Shown here piece after piece: positions 37,155 through 50,000 of a stretch of 64,000 nt of DNA; within the stretch, counting starts at the first letter, position 1; every line of letters begins with the position of its first letter. Location of the stretch: the NCBI GenBank assembly GCA_001051155.2, contig JYIP02000003.1:4774001-4838000 (forward strand). The letters run 5' to 3'. The position numbers and the translations under genes are program-made. The stretch comes from Chrysoporthe austroafricana. Its lineage: Eukaryota; Ascomycota; Sordariomycetes; Diaporthales; Cryphonectriaceae. Below the pieces are notes generated by a model. That model had not been told where the DNA came from. It saw nothing but the letters and a program-made list of their open reading frames with translations, and made no database searches.

Positions 37155-39903
37155 CTATAGCTCTTCATCCGAATCATCAGAGCCCTCATCTTGGTTTTCG
37201 GCGTTCATGTTCTCCATGTATGCAAAGGTGTAGAACTCGGGCTCCTCCTCTTTCGACCCTAGTGCATATCTTCGCCACAAGAACCCCAGATATCCCAGCT
37301 GAAACTTGACAAACTTAATCTTCGGTACCGCGAATACCTCTATCAGATCCTCGAGGCTAAACCCTTTCGTCTCCTCCACCAGCAGAAACACAAGCACGAA
37401 CGCCACAAGGTTCAATCCCGAGAAGAGCACGAGCCCGCCCCAGTGCTTGGCCGCGGCGTCGAGCGCGGGATAGCACAAGGTGAGAACCCCAGCGAAGAAC
37501 AGATTGACCGAAATAGCTACCGCACAGCCCTGTGAGGCCTCAGTATGACGGTCTACAGCGTTTGATTTAAAAATTATGGCCATTGAAAGGCACTTACTGC
37601 CTCACGCTGAGCGAGCGGGAAGCTCTCGGACGCCAGTGTGAACGGTATCGGACCCAGGCTTGGTGAATACACCGCTGCAAATACTGCCATCGACCGCCAG
37701 ATCTGTTAGCAGAGTTTGGAGAATGAAACGTTTCCCGTGCTAGATCTTACAATAAATGAATATGATTAGCGGTGGCAAATGTTTCGTGCCCCAATTGATG
37801 AAACATAATGCTGCGGCTGCTAAGAAAAGGCTCATCAGAGGCAACGTAATGAGCATCAACTTGCGCCGACCCCAGGTATCAATGCGCCTGATTGCCAGTA
37901 ACCCGAATAGAAAATTGACAGCCCCTGCAGTGATCAGCTGGAGTGAAGGGTGACAGAATCAGGCAATCATACCAAACCCAGCACTGAGGCCCATTGCAAC
38001 TTCGTAGTTGGTGGAGTAACTAGAGTGTATGTTGCTCCTGGTTACGAAGAAAGTGTCTTGTTGGACGTTAGCTAACAAACAACTGATTGTAGCACCAAAG
38101 GAGCTCACTCGAGTAGAATGCGAAGATGTTGACTATAATCTTTTGAATCAGCTGTGTCCACATGGCAATATTGATTGGCTGAGCAACAACACTTACTGCC
38201 GCACAGTTGCTGTGATAGAGCTACCACGCAGGTGCTGAGCACAGCGTTCTGAAGCTTGCCAACGGTGAACAGAAGACGGTATTGTCTGAGTGAATGATAG
38301 AAACCCGACTTCAAGTTACCCGCATATGTGAGACCGGGTTTCATAGTCCTAGCCTCGCCGTTATGAGAACTAAGGGCGAAAACCCCACCATCTTCGGCTT
38401 CACGAGCAGTCTTTGTGCCTGCAATTTCGCGTGGCTCGACCTGACGCGCAGTCGAAAATTCGTCCAACTCCACAGACTTGTGGATCAGGTAGAGGTCCCT
38501 CAGGGCTTGGAGCTGTGGCACACGAGGTGTTGAGCGCCCATAATGGTAGCTGTCTGGATGAAGGGTGCACTCACTTGGGTCTGTCTCGCGCTCAGCAAGA
38601 TCTCGTACGCCCGAGGAAGGTTGAAACGCGGCGTATTTGGTAGCATGTAGTACCGAGGGCTTTCTATACACCAGCACAAAGCAACCAAGAGAATTACGGA
38701 TGGCACGAATGGTGCTCCAAGAATCTGCGCCAGCGCGTTCCGTTGGTTGTCTGGAAGTGCCCCTGAGCCTAGTGCGTTATTCCACTTGGCGATTGCCAGG
38801 TTGAACAGGGAACCGATTGCGATGCCAAAGGCGACCCTGGAACAGCGGTTAGCTGATTCACATATTCGCGATTTCGCGCCCGCTGTCGCGTTACAAATCA
38901 TTCTGAATGAAAAGTGCTCTGTTCCAGGAAGAGAATTGTAAAGGCAAGAGGCGAATGAGCTGTCCTCACCATAGTTGCCACATCAAGGTGGACGAGCCTC
39001 TCCATTGAGTGGACGCGATTTCACCTGCGAGAATGGGAGTGCTAACGGCTTTGATCCCCATGGCTTGTTAACGAAGTTAGCTGGGTATTCTGTTCTCATT
39101 ATTTCAGCCTCGCTCACCAAAACCGTTGACAATCCTAACGCACAAAAGTTGCCACCAGCTGGTTGTCCATGCAGAGCCTAGTGAGCTCACGAGGATCATC
39201 GAGGCTGCGACGGTAATAGCTCCTCGCCGACCAACCCAGTAATTGAACAAGAGGGCAGATGGTGCGCCAATGATGGCTGCCGCAAAGAACGGTATGGCGT
39301 TCATAGCCCCTAATTTCCATTGCTGCAGCGTAGTAAGTTCTCCGGACTGGAGCCATTGCTGAGGGTCACTAATCCCTCCGGACTGGAGCAACTTTGCATA
39401 TAAAGATGAGCAGTTGATGGATGCCTGGACGTGGCCTTGGAGGAACGCAGCGCATCCGACTGTCAGCACAACGGGGAAAATCTGGCGGAATTGCCCGCGC
39501 AAATTCTCTTGTTCTGAGACGAGGCCTTGTTTCTCATCCGAATTTAGCGTTACTGGCAGGTTGATCTCTGTGGTATTGTTCTTGGCGACCTCATCGTAGG
39601 TACGGATGTTCTTCGCTACCCGAGCTGCTCGGAGGAGCTTTTCATATTCAATATTCGGAAAGTTCTTGGAAAACTCCCTAACGTCTTTTTGCAGTTCCTT
39701 GTCGCTGAGGTGGGCTGAAGAGATATATTGTATCAGCGGCGGTATTGGATAGTGGTGCTTGAGCAATACTTGAGCAGATTAGGCACTTGAGGCCAGTCCG
39801 GCAATTACATACCTAGAGGACCTTCTATTATCGCTCGATCATTGAAATTGCGTCGTGCCAGATGGGAGTTGCGCCTCCGAAGCCGTGATAAACTTTCGGC
39901 CAT
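37155..39903 (-). CDS. MFS sugar/inositol-type transporter (10 exons, 698 aa)
   Basis: Twelve-helix sugar porter of the Major Facilitator Superfamily, expected in the plasma membrane. I built ten exons with GT-AG borders and continuous phase: 39903-39813, 39714-39118, 39063-38970, 38836-38575, 38512-38197, 38132-38096, 38037-37973, 37924-37751, 37683-37598, 37529-37155. Family hallmarks are present: GRRGAITVAASM after helix 2, IESPRYYM (usual PESPR, Pro replaced by Ile), QQLCGINIFAFYSS, RRIDTWGRRKL, SPSLGPIPFTLASESFPL and VEETKGFSLEDL near the C-terminus. The N-terminal AHLSDKELQKDVREF resembles the cytoplasmic leader of fungal inositol-type porters. The start ATG at 39,903 opens a short exon ending at a GTATGT donor. 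The substrate cannot be read from sequence. The exon 6 donor (GTGCTA) is the weakest junction. Confidence 0.88.
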
Positions 39904-41490
39904 TGGATGTGCAGGCGAAGAACCGAGACAATCGATGTTTGGATGTTATGATGGTAGCCAATGAGACCTAGCTTACTCCAAGAAGAACAGTAGCCGCCTG
40001 TTAAGCACTGAAATCGTTGGGATAATGGAGCATGGGATGTAAGAAGGGGGAGGTTCCGAGCCTCATTTCGGGTCTGAGAGGCTGCTAGATAAAATCTCAG
40101 CCTCGGCAAGGAACTCCAAATGGCGGGCTTACAGAAATGGAAGTGGTGCTGGGCAGGGTGCTTGAATGAAGGTGGGAGACCGGCGGAATGCAAGCCGCAG
40201 CCACATCTATCTGTAGCGTGGCATACTGTTGGGCTTTCTCGATAGCCTCAGTTGGGTAGTACAGAGTCATATTCCTAGGATCGGAGCTGGGATATTTGCA
40301 CAGTCTTGGCGACACTGCAAGAAATAAGCACCTCGATGTGCGCAAAGTCTTGAATATTCAAGCAAGCAAGCTCAATGAAGGATTGCAGTAAGACGCCACG
40401 ATCTCATTTCTACGTTTCAGATGATTGTTGGGAAAAGATGCACTTCAAAGTCAGTATAGAACAAGCATCTCAGAGAAATTATCCAACTAAACTTCCGGAT
40501 AAGCATGGTCTGCACCTTGCCAAGGGTGGCGATCCTTGCTACTGCCGGTAAAGTCGTGAGGCAGAGCCTCGTTCAGCCTGAGATGAGAGATGAGTATGAA
40601 GAGACTCGAATCGACATCCGCATCATTACCAAGCTTATGGCTTCGTCTGATTCGGTTTGGTCTCACGTGCGCTATGTGTGGCTGCCTACTAGAGGCTTAG
40701 TGCGCCCGAACCCGTTGACAACAGGCGAGGAGGGTGTGAACCCCGCCCAAGAGGATGAACACAGCCCACCAGGCAGACGCGAAGAAACATGTCTCTCTGT
40801 CTCAAACGCCATGTGTCCATGGAGAGACGAGTACGAAGATCGTCTTGACGGAGTTCTCATACGGATGATCATTTGACCGAACACACAGACGCAATGTAAT
40901 TATAAAGAGCCTCGTGACCCCGCTACTTCAGGCTGCATACAAGCTGAAAACTTCAAGTGTTGCAAATGCTCTAGGCTGTAGTCTGAGTTCCCCGAAAGCT
41001 TATAAGTTGTGTAACACTCCGTAAGCCCCTTAACCGATTTCAGCTTTAAGAGCGGAGCGTGACGTGGGCTTTGCCACATATGCCGTAAGGCCAAAGTCCA
41101 GGTCCAGACCTTCTACTACTTCGCCGTGCGTATTTTGAACGAGGTGCTTGTTACCACGGTAGCGACTTGTTTCCAGGTATACCTGATCATCTCAACCGCC
41201 GGGATCTCTACTCCTAAGATCCGCAGGCGCTTCGTTGGACAGGATCTATGCGTACATGGTCTCCACATACCTTCAACGGTTTTCATTGATGAGCCGGTCG
41301 TTTTTCTTCGATAATCCATGTTGACTTGGTTGATCTCGGTGTTCTTGTTTTCGCCCCTCGCCGAGTGCCCCTGACGTCCCGCGCGTGCATCAATGGCGCC
41401 GCGGGGCCTAATCAACTGTCTGTCCGGAAAACACACCTAGCGCAAGCATGACGTCTGATATATCCAGCCTCGCCAGTTCATTTTACGAAT
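39904..41490. other. intergenic region without recognised gene
   Basis: Open frames such as 40,505-40,876 (plus) and 41,116-41,436 (minus) have no recognisable motif and overlap one another. The region should hold the promoters of the divergently transcribed transporter and STAND-like genes, but I see no distinctive element. Confidence 0.5.
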
Positions 41491-43814
41491 ATGGAGGTTG
41501 CAGCTTTCGGTGCTGCTGTAAACGTCATACAGCTCGCTGGGTTTCTCTGTCAGGGGCTGAGGTTGTTGAAAGATTCCGTCGAAGCGATCAAAGACGCAGC
41601 CGCAACCCTCGAACAGGTTGAAAACAAAGTCGCGCGAATGGAATTTTTCCTCAAATCTATCGAGAACTACATGAGACTGCGACCTATGAGCATCCGCAAC
41701 GAAACTGAACTCCATGAACTCATTCAGACCGTCACAGCGAGCTGCTCTGAAACGTTGAGGGTTTTGCATACACACTTGCCCAAACCAAGTGGTTCAACTC
41801 AGAATATTGTGCTAGCGTTCCAGCACTGGGTTCAAGATCGGAATATCAAGCAGAAACTTCATCTTATCGAGGGGCACATACAAGACCTGTCTTTGCTTCT
41901 GCAAACTCTCAACTTGTAAGTGATAGCGGATCGGCAGATGTGATCCAGCTAACATCATTCTTAACCCAAAGATTCAAGCTGGACCATGTCGCATCCAGGG
42001 TCGATGAAGTCGACTCAACCGTACGTCGAATTGTTTCCGCTCTCAAAAAGCCCGCCCAACTTCGACCTCTGGATGCGGATGCGTTCATGTCCGATGACGA
42101 CAGCAAAGCTTCGGAGGTAACACAGAAGGTACAAGCTTTTGCCACCAATGCGATCACATTCATGGTCCTAGACGAAACGACACCCTCAGCGCGAACCTCA
42201 ACGACATTGCTGCCTACACAATCTACGGATTCATTTCACTTCGAACGGACAACGCTAAGAAGAGAGCAGCTAGATTGTGAGTGGGTGGCGAATCGAAAGG
42301 ACTTCAACCGCCTCAAGGATTATGGCCTATATGATGGTGCAGTGGGCATCCAACGTCGGGCCATGGCCATCCAGGAGCAGCTGGCCACGAGCCGCGAGGT
42401 GTGGATACAAAGTGACGAGCACCGTATCATGCAAGAAGAGCTAGCAGACATCCTCGTTCAATGCGACACGGAAGACTCAAGAGTCGAAGCGCTTTCGATA
42501 TTACGAACGCTGATCAGCGATTCGTCCACTAGTGAGGAAAATCCAATGTTGGTCCACCCACTATCGAGCCAGTTACCCGCATCCAGGCCATCGCCGAAGA
42601 TCCTAGTCCTCCGAAACAAGGTGGGGCAACTCTACAAGGAGACAGGCCAATTGAACAAAGCAATGGAGAATTTAAGCATAGTATTCAATGTTTACAGCAA
42701 CGAGGAGCCGAAGGACATCCACAGAATCACCCAAGTTGGTCAGAGCCTCTTGGAACTCTACACGCTGCTAGAACAGCATGGCGATGCACGTCAGCGAGCC
42801 GTGTACATCACTCAGCGCAAAGGATTCATTCGAGAGTTCGAGAGGGCTATCGGCCAACCCATCCCTCAAAGCACGACATGTACCCAAGCAGTGAGGTGGT
42901 GTGACGCTGAGAATATCGCGGTCACTACGTCGAATCAAGAATACCGTTTTGACGAGATGGACGAGGATGGCCACTCCTCCCCATTGCACATCGCAATGGA
43001 CAAATGCCATGACAAGGTTGTGCTTGAGCAGATGATTGAGAACTCAAGCCGCTCGGGCACCCTCGAGAACTTGAACCAGGATAATGAGACCCCCCTCCTC
43101 GTTGCTATAGGATCGTCGAACCTATATGCAATCAAGCTCCTCTTGGAACATGGAGCCAGCGTAAAGGCCCGTGATAGAGAAAATCAGAATGCTCTCCATA
43201 AAAGCCAGAAGCCAGCGGTGACGAAGCTACTTCTCGAGGACCGGCTCCGCCGACACAGTACAGCAACAGACAGCCCCCTCCGCATTAACTTGTCAACCAC
43301 GGACTGGGACCTGGACATTAACGCGCAGGATATGTATAAGAGAACAGCGCTCTATGCAGCCTGCCACTCTGGACAGGAGAAGATTGTGAGACTTCTGCTC
43401 TTGGCAAAGGCTGATCCGAACATCCGCCAATACAACCAGAGTCCACTGGCTGCCGCAATTGAATCGAAAGCCGAAAGATACTTGGGTCAGCAAGGACGGC
43501 AGAGAAGGATTACCACCGTGACGGATTTGATACAAGCGGGTGCGGACCCTGAGACAGGAAAGGAGATCTTGCGAAATCGCAAAAGCCGCAGAATTCCGGA
43601 GGATGGTATACTTCTAAAGACTTTGGAAGGCCGAGCCGGAAATTCTTTTTTATTTTCCCCTAGCCTGAAGTCATTCGAAGCTAGAGAATCCTCTTCTAGG
43701 AGGACGAGCGATGCTCATTCTTCAACGTCGCCCGTCTCGATCGGACCGCTTTCTCTAGGTTCAATCAGTTTGGATGACTTCTCCTCTCTGGACTTTTCGA
43801 GATCAGAAAGTTAG
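41491..43814 (+). CDS. STAND-type N-terminal domain / TPR-like / ankyrin-repeat protein, 755 aa
   Basis: Two exons, 41491-41915 and 41972-43814, joined across a 56-bp intron (GTAAGT donor, CTAAC branch, AAAG acceptor). Residues 1-141 are an all-helical N-terminal domain of the kind found on fungal NLR/STAND proteins (MEVAAFGAAVNVIQLAGFL). The middle, about 255-400, has TPR-like helices, including GQLYKETGQLNKAMENL. From about 475 to 690 come ankyrin repeats with SPLHIAM, TPLLVAIGSSNLYAIKLLLE, TALYAACHSGQEKIVRLLL and SPLAAAI. The tail is Ser-rich. No P-loop NACHT or NB-ARC is present between the N-domain and the repeats. In fungi such proteins belong to the heterokaryon-incompatibility and innate-immunity-like repertoire. 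The role here is inferred from architecture only. Confidence 0.85.
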
Positions 43815-46800
43815 GAATTCCATGAAGAGACTTCCGATCTCACGGAAGAACCTCGGAAATGTTGGCAACAGATGCTAATCATATTGATGCATCTTCATAT
43901 AGCCATTGCCATTTCGGGAGTCGTTTGACCATTCTGTCTGATATGAAGGAATACTTTTCTGTATAAAGGAGTTAAATTGACACGATACACTTACATTCCA
44001 TATTCTGTTCTATGGTAAAAATCAAAGGGCAGAACGATATACAATCACCACTACTTCAAGGAGATGTGATGGGGACGACTACCTCTCTTCTTACGCGTTC
44101 CTCGGGGTGGAATTTCCGATCTTATGTCTCTAACAAAACGTATGCCTATTGTTTTGCCAAGGAGGTGGCTCACTGTCGTCCAACAAGACCCCGCTAACCA
44201 GGCCGGTTTTCGAGGATCTCTCGATGGTCTAGTCTCGTCATCTCCCAACTTTGTAAGGCCGGATAGAAGAGTTATGTCGTAGGGCAAAGCCGGAGGTGGG
44301 GGTTGCTATAGGATACAACTTCACATTCGACAGATTAGCCATGGCTAACCGTGCGCCACTGTATAGAAAACGTTGTACTTTCCGGTACGGACTGCCCAGT
44401 GCTGATTACAAATGGCCTTTAGCTAAGCAGAAGGGTGGTCCGTGAAGCTCATTCGGTTTTTTGATGATTCCCCTGCGCTTTGAGTCTTGCCTTCCGCACA
44501 AAAACGTGCGTTCCGATGGGGTGCCAAAGCCTATTTCCCTCACGGGCTAAGATGTCAAAGGCCCATCACCTCATGAATAGAAGGAAGAGATGGCCTAGTG
44601 ATATGAGACTCTAATATTATCTGCCCCACGGATACGTCCGTATTTCCAATTGAGTCTTTACGTTAGGCCTTTTCTATTAGCGTTTTATAATCATATACTA
44701 TCAAATGAGAACTCATACACTATATCATCTGTGCATAAATGAGCATGTCGCGGCTTCAAGACACCAGAGTCGATGTTATGCATACATTCACATTTTTGTT
44801 TAAGTGCTATGTTAGCATGTATGTTTCTTGCACTGGTGTCTCATGAGCTCATATTGCTGCTGTTACTGTCCAAGTCACCATTCATCATTACCCGACTCTG
44901 TAGACGCCCAAGTCGATATTGTTATCCCAATTCAAGTATCCGACGGTCCACAGAGCAGGGCCTTCTCGAATCTACAACGCCAAACAAACTCCACGAGAAT
45001 AAGCGGCCGGGGTTAGCGGCCGTAATATTTAGATCGATGAAGGCTAGGACATTTCAGGAGATCATTCTTCTCATGATACGGAGCATGAAGACGCAAACAG
45101 CAAACAAATACTATGTATAGTCGCATTATCATTACCATCATGCCTCCTCGCTCAGAGCAAGGCTAAGATTAGCGACTGCCACCGGCCTTGGCGAGGTCAT
45201 AAAGGGCCGCACCGATGCTCATCGAGGTCTCATCCGCCGCTACATCCACTGCACCTGCCCACTTCATGACCGTCAGAAACACGGTGTCGTGGTCAAGGGG
45301 GCGGATGCAGGGTAGGCATGTCCAAATCCCCACGCAGGAGGCTTCGCAACCTAGCCCTGCAGGAGGACGGGGCCACCACCGGCGGGCTCCCACCGGGTGG
45401 GCTGGCACGAGGCCATGAAATAATTATCGCCACATCAGCCAGAGGAAAGCGGAATGGTTCAGGTATATTAGTCCACAGCCTGCCAGGCACCCAGACTATC
45501 CGGATATCGTTATCTTTCTACTACTCAGACGACGCAAGAGGGAGAATCAGGACCTGAAAGCACTGGTCAATCAGATCCTGGCCATCATCCGCGAATGAGT
45601 TGTCTGCGACATTATTTAGCAGCAGGGTTCTCAGTCTTGACGACGTGACAACTTGTTGCTGGGCTAACAATTGTGCTGCGCTAATGTTCCGGGCTTGTGC
45701 CATCTCGACTTTGCTAGTGCAGCAACTGATCTCATGATTCAGGCGGACCCGAGAGGTCGGTGCCGAGAGTCACACAGCGGGGATGCCGTAATTAATTATG
45801 CATCAACAAGTCTGGCACCAAGGCCCCGTTTCAAGGCCGCCGGCGTGAATAGTGTACATACGTTCTCGGGTACGTCTATGACCGAGCCGAGGATTGAATG
45901 GCAGCCTTTTAAACATCCTTCTTACGGAGGAATCATCTCGCAGGCAGTCCGCCACGCCGGCTTTTTCATAAGAACAGGCCCAACTGGATCTCAATCCGCA
46001 GGCATCTATCTAGCTTTGATCGATTGTGTACTGGAAGCAACTGCCTAATGAAGGGCGCAAAGTGTCCGGTGTGCTGCCAACACTAGCACAGGTTTGATGC
46101 CTTCGTCAAAATCTACCTTTCGACTTATGTGGGCCTAGTAATCATCCCATCTACGGCCTGCACTTCTTTAGCATGTGGCTGAAGCGCCCAAAGCGCACCG
46201 GAGCTGGAGGGAGACTCCGCCCAGGCGGCGATTGGTTTGAAATCGCCCGGGCGCTTCAGCCGCAATGAGCGCCCCATCTCCTGCAGCGCCATAAAAGGTC
46301 TGGACTGCCTATAGTTTGCTACAAGCTTGAAAGAAAACATAACGTTAGCCTCGGCCCTAGCAGACCCGCAGAACAGCCGCAGAAGAAGGCATTGGGTAAA
46401 CCTCAGGTGAAGTGTTCCCCTTCACGAACAACCAGGACAGGAGTCCTCTGCCTCGGCGTCTACCCCAGTAGTGTTCATACTCTGCTAACAATATGACAGG
46501 GCGCCTTCGCTTCTTTCGGTGGGCTCATCTAAGTCTTGGGCATCCTGGCCAGGCCAGCGAACCCTTGATAACGCCGGCCGTGACCGGGGATGCCTTCACC
46601 ACAGCCCGGAGGAACGCGAGCTGCACTACGATGAGCCGTGGAGCTCACAGTCCGAGGAGGCACCTGTCCCTCAGGGAGCACGGGCAAGCTTGGGCTGGCC
46701 TGCCCCCACTCTCTACGAGAATGTGACACGGCTCTCCTCTGCTCGACGGGCCGGGATGGACTACATAAAGATCAGCCAAGAAGCCTCTCTCCGTGGTGAC

Positions 46801-47006
46801 AGGTGCCTCCCGTCTTGGCCTCTGCACCCCTTCAAGGCTCCTCGAAGCCGTCCATTCTTTTGCGAAGGCGCTCGGTCGGTCGTGCCGTCCTCTCGTTCCA
46901 GCATCCACTCTCTACCGGGGCGTCATCCCGACTACAGGCTGTGCTGCCACAGCGTCCCCTCATTTTGGCCTTCCTGCCGGCCCTCCTTCTCGATCCTTGC
47001 GCCACC
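43815..47006. other. intergenic region with unassigned frames
   Basis: Three kilobases without a gene I recognise. A plus frame at 45,671-46,048 (125 codons) and minus frames at 45,703-45,521 and 45,408-45,169 are open but carry no known motif. The minus pair might be a decayed or multi-exon small gene ending at 45,169. A hairpin lies at 46,177-46,261. Frames at 46,500-47,000 are probably 5' UTR or upstream sequence of the next gene. Confidence 0.45.
46177..46261. repeat. 13-bp perfect inverted repeat (hairpin)
   Basis: GGCTGAAGCGCCC at 46,177-46,189 is exactly complementary to GGGCGCTTCAGCC at 46,249-46,261, leaving a 59-base loop. It could be a small foldback element end or a structured RNA. 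I see no flanking duplication that would prove a MITE. Confidence 0.6.
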
Positions 47007-50000
47007 ATGCTGTGCAAGAACCTCCTCGCGGTCCTGACCGCAACTCTTGCTGCGACTGGCTCCGCCTCTGCGGTCCCCGAGGGAAAACACTCCTGTAAGC
47101 CCAGGTATCCGTCGGGCTCGGGACTCCTCGTCTCCACGACCGCCGATGGCGCCGTGCCGACCTTTGCCCCGGGCCAGCAGGCCTCCGGCATCGTATCCGG
47201 GGGCAGCTCGTCCGTCTCCCGCCGTCCCGCCGCGTCCGGCAGCGGCGGCGTCGGCGGCAGTGGGCTTACTCCGTCACATCCCGGCGACTCGACCCACGGC
47301 CCCGGTTCTGCCTCCGGCCGTCCTTCTGGATTCGCGCACGTTTCCGGGTCTGGTTCGGACTACCCGTCCGCTACTGGCCGTCCCAGCGGCCGTCCCATTG
47401 CTTCCGGCGGCTCAGCTATCGTCTCTGGTCGTCCCTCCGGGTCCGCGCATGTTTCAGGCCCCGTCTCCGGCTACCCTTCCGTCACTCGCCGTCCCGTCTC
47501 TGGATCTGCGTCACCCTCTATGACGGCTTCGGCTTCTGGGGCGGCTTCGACTCCCTTCGTGCTCCAGGCCCAGGGCACTCAGGAAACTACTGTCGATGGC
47601 TACTATCTGACCTTGGTTTCCAATGGTGATGGTACCTACCATGGAGAATTCGAGGCCGACTTGGCCACTGCCCAAAAGTTCGTCCTACGGTCTGATGGGT
47701 CCCTCGCTACTGTCGATGGCACACTTGTCGCGGTCGTGGCCTACCAAGGCTCCGAATTGCTGGACGACCAGCTGTTTGTTCCGGCTTCTACCATGGACAA
47801 CGTCAGCCCTGCCGGCCGCCGCTCTCGCCAGACCCTTTTCCAGTACTACGAGGACGTGTGTGTGGCGAATGCCAATGCCACCCTGACCTGCAACCTACCG
47901 GTATGGCCCTCGGGCATCTTCCAGGTCTCCGAGGGCGAGATCGTCCTTGAGATTGGCGGCCAGAATGAGGGCATCAAGCTGCTCCTCTACATCGTCCCCG
48001 TGGGCTCCACTGCCACGACGAGCTCTGCTTCCTCCAGCCTGCGCTCTACCTCGTCCATGACATCCCTCGCCAGCACGGCATCTCCTGCTTCTTGTGGTCC
48101 CCCTGGCCCGACTCTCCTACCTGTTGCGAATACCGACATCGATACGTCTTCCATGTCAAACCTCGACCCGTCCATGAACACTACCCTCAACTATGCCGAG
48201 GCCTATCCTAGCACCCAGGCTCTCTCCCTTTACCTCACCATGGCGTACAAGCAGATCACGCTGGAGAACTCCGCGCTTATATCTTACACGTGCTCTGGCG
48301 ACAACCTCATCATCACGGCAAACAGCAACGACACCCAGCAGTACATCATGAACACGTGGGGCTCCGCGAATCTTGTCTTGTTCACCAATACGGCCAGCTG
48401 TAATAACGAGACGTCTCGCGGTGTCTACTACGTCAACGGCGCCTTTGCCACCAAGGGCAGCCTGGATGTTACCTTCGTTGTCGCCTCCACCGACTTCGGT
48501 AGCGTTTCCGAGGCCATTGCAATCAAGTATGGCTCGGTCAACTACCCAAGCGCTGTCAGCGAGACCGCATCATCCACGGCGTACACCTCGACCTGCTCAG
48601 AGACCGGCGCTCCTCTGCCCACTGCCTCGATGACCACTGATTCATCCGTGCAGATGGACCAGAACTCGATCAACTACTACCTGGCACTCAAGGCTGCCAT
48701 CCAATACGACAGCGATGGCAACATCATCGGCCACCCGTCCAACCCGACGAACCTCACGGTGCCCGTCGCATCCTTCGATCCCACGAACACCACGGCACAG
48801 GCGGCCCTCGAGCAGGCGCTGGAGGACATGGGCCTCTCCCCGCCGTCGTCCCTGGCCAGCGAGGCCGCCCAGGCACTCCAGAGCACCGAGAGCTCGAGCA
48901 GCAGCAGCTCTGGCACCTGCAATGCCGTTGCAGCGAAGAAGAAGAGAAGCCCGACGCCTACCATTCCCGGTGCTGGACTCAGGAAGCGTCTTACCTGGGA
49001 TCAATTCACCGACTACGCCTGCGACGACGACATTGATGACATGCTCGGAATTTTTGGTGAGACTGTCGAGAACGGAGTAGAGGCCGCCTGCGGTATCAAT
49101 GATCTGGCTGAGAACGGTGACTCTCTGAAGTGTTTGTTCAGCAACTGCTGTGAGTGTTCTATGAAGTGCCTTCTGTTGTCAACCATGCTGCAGTCTATCT
49201 ATATCAACATTGCTAACGGGAGAGTATCAAGATACCACTACTACGATCATTACTTACTACACCCCTCCTCCGGCTACCATATACGATTTTGACTACTCCT
49301 GGAACGTGCAGTTTCCTCCCATTGAGCAGGATGTCGTCTATGACCAGGGCAACACCGTCTCCTGCGTCAACTGCGGCTTCTCCATCTCCAACCTCGAGTT
49401 TTCTGGTGAGATCATCATCAACATGACCGCCGGAACCATCAACGAGGCCAAGATCTCGGCCGATCTGAGCGGTGTGGCCACCATGATTGCCGGCATCGAT
49501 TCCAGTGATGCCTGGTCCGGCAACTGGAGCTACATCTACTCGACAACGACCCTTGATGCCATCACGCTCGACAATGCTTTCAAGATTGTGCCCACCATCC
49601 TATATGGTATTGGTATCAACTATGAAACAGACTCGGCCGTGTCGACGTCTGGTGGTGCGCAGTTCACCCTGAACAACGCTCAAGTGAGCATGGATCTCCT
49701 CACGTCAACGATTACGTCCAAGTCCAACTGGCAACCATCCATCGTCTTCACCAACCCGAGCTTCACAACCGGCGCCAACATCCAGCTGACGCCGTACATG
49801 CGATGGGCAGTTGAGCTCAGTGTTTCCATCTTCGGGGTGACATTCCTCTCGCCCAGAATCACGTCCGAGACCGTGGTGGGTCTTGACTCGACCTACGCCT
49901 TCGAGGCCACGTCCGCCTGCCCTGCCGATCGCCTGGGAGTCACCTCGTACGTCAGCACGACAAACTCAATGTCCGACGGCAGCAGCGCATCACAGTCCCT

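Noticed and set aside
40505..40876. Plus-strand frame of 123 codons upstream of the STAND-like gene
   Set aside because: Overlapped by an equally open minus frame, no motif, and no promoter or splice evidence.
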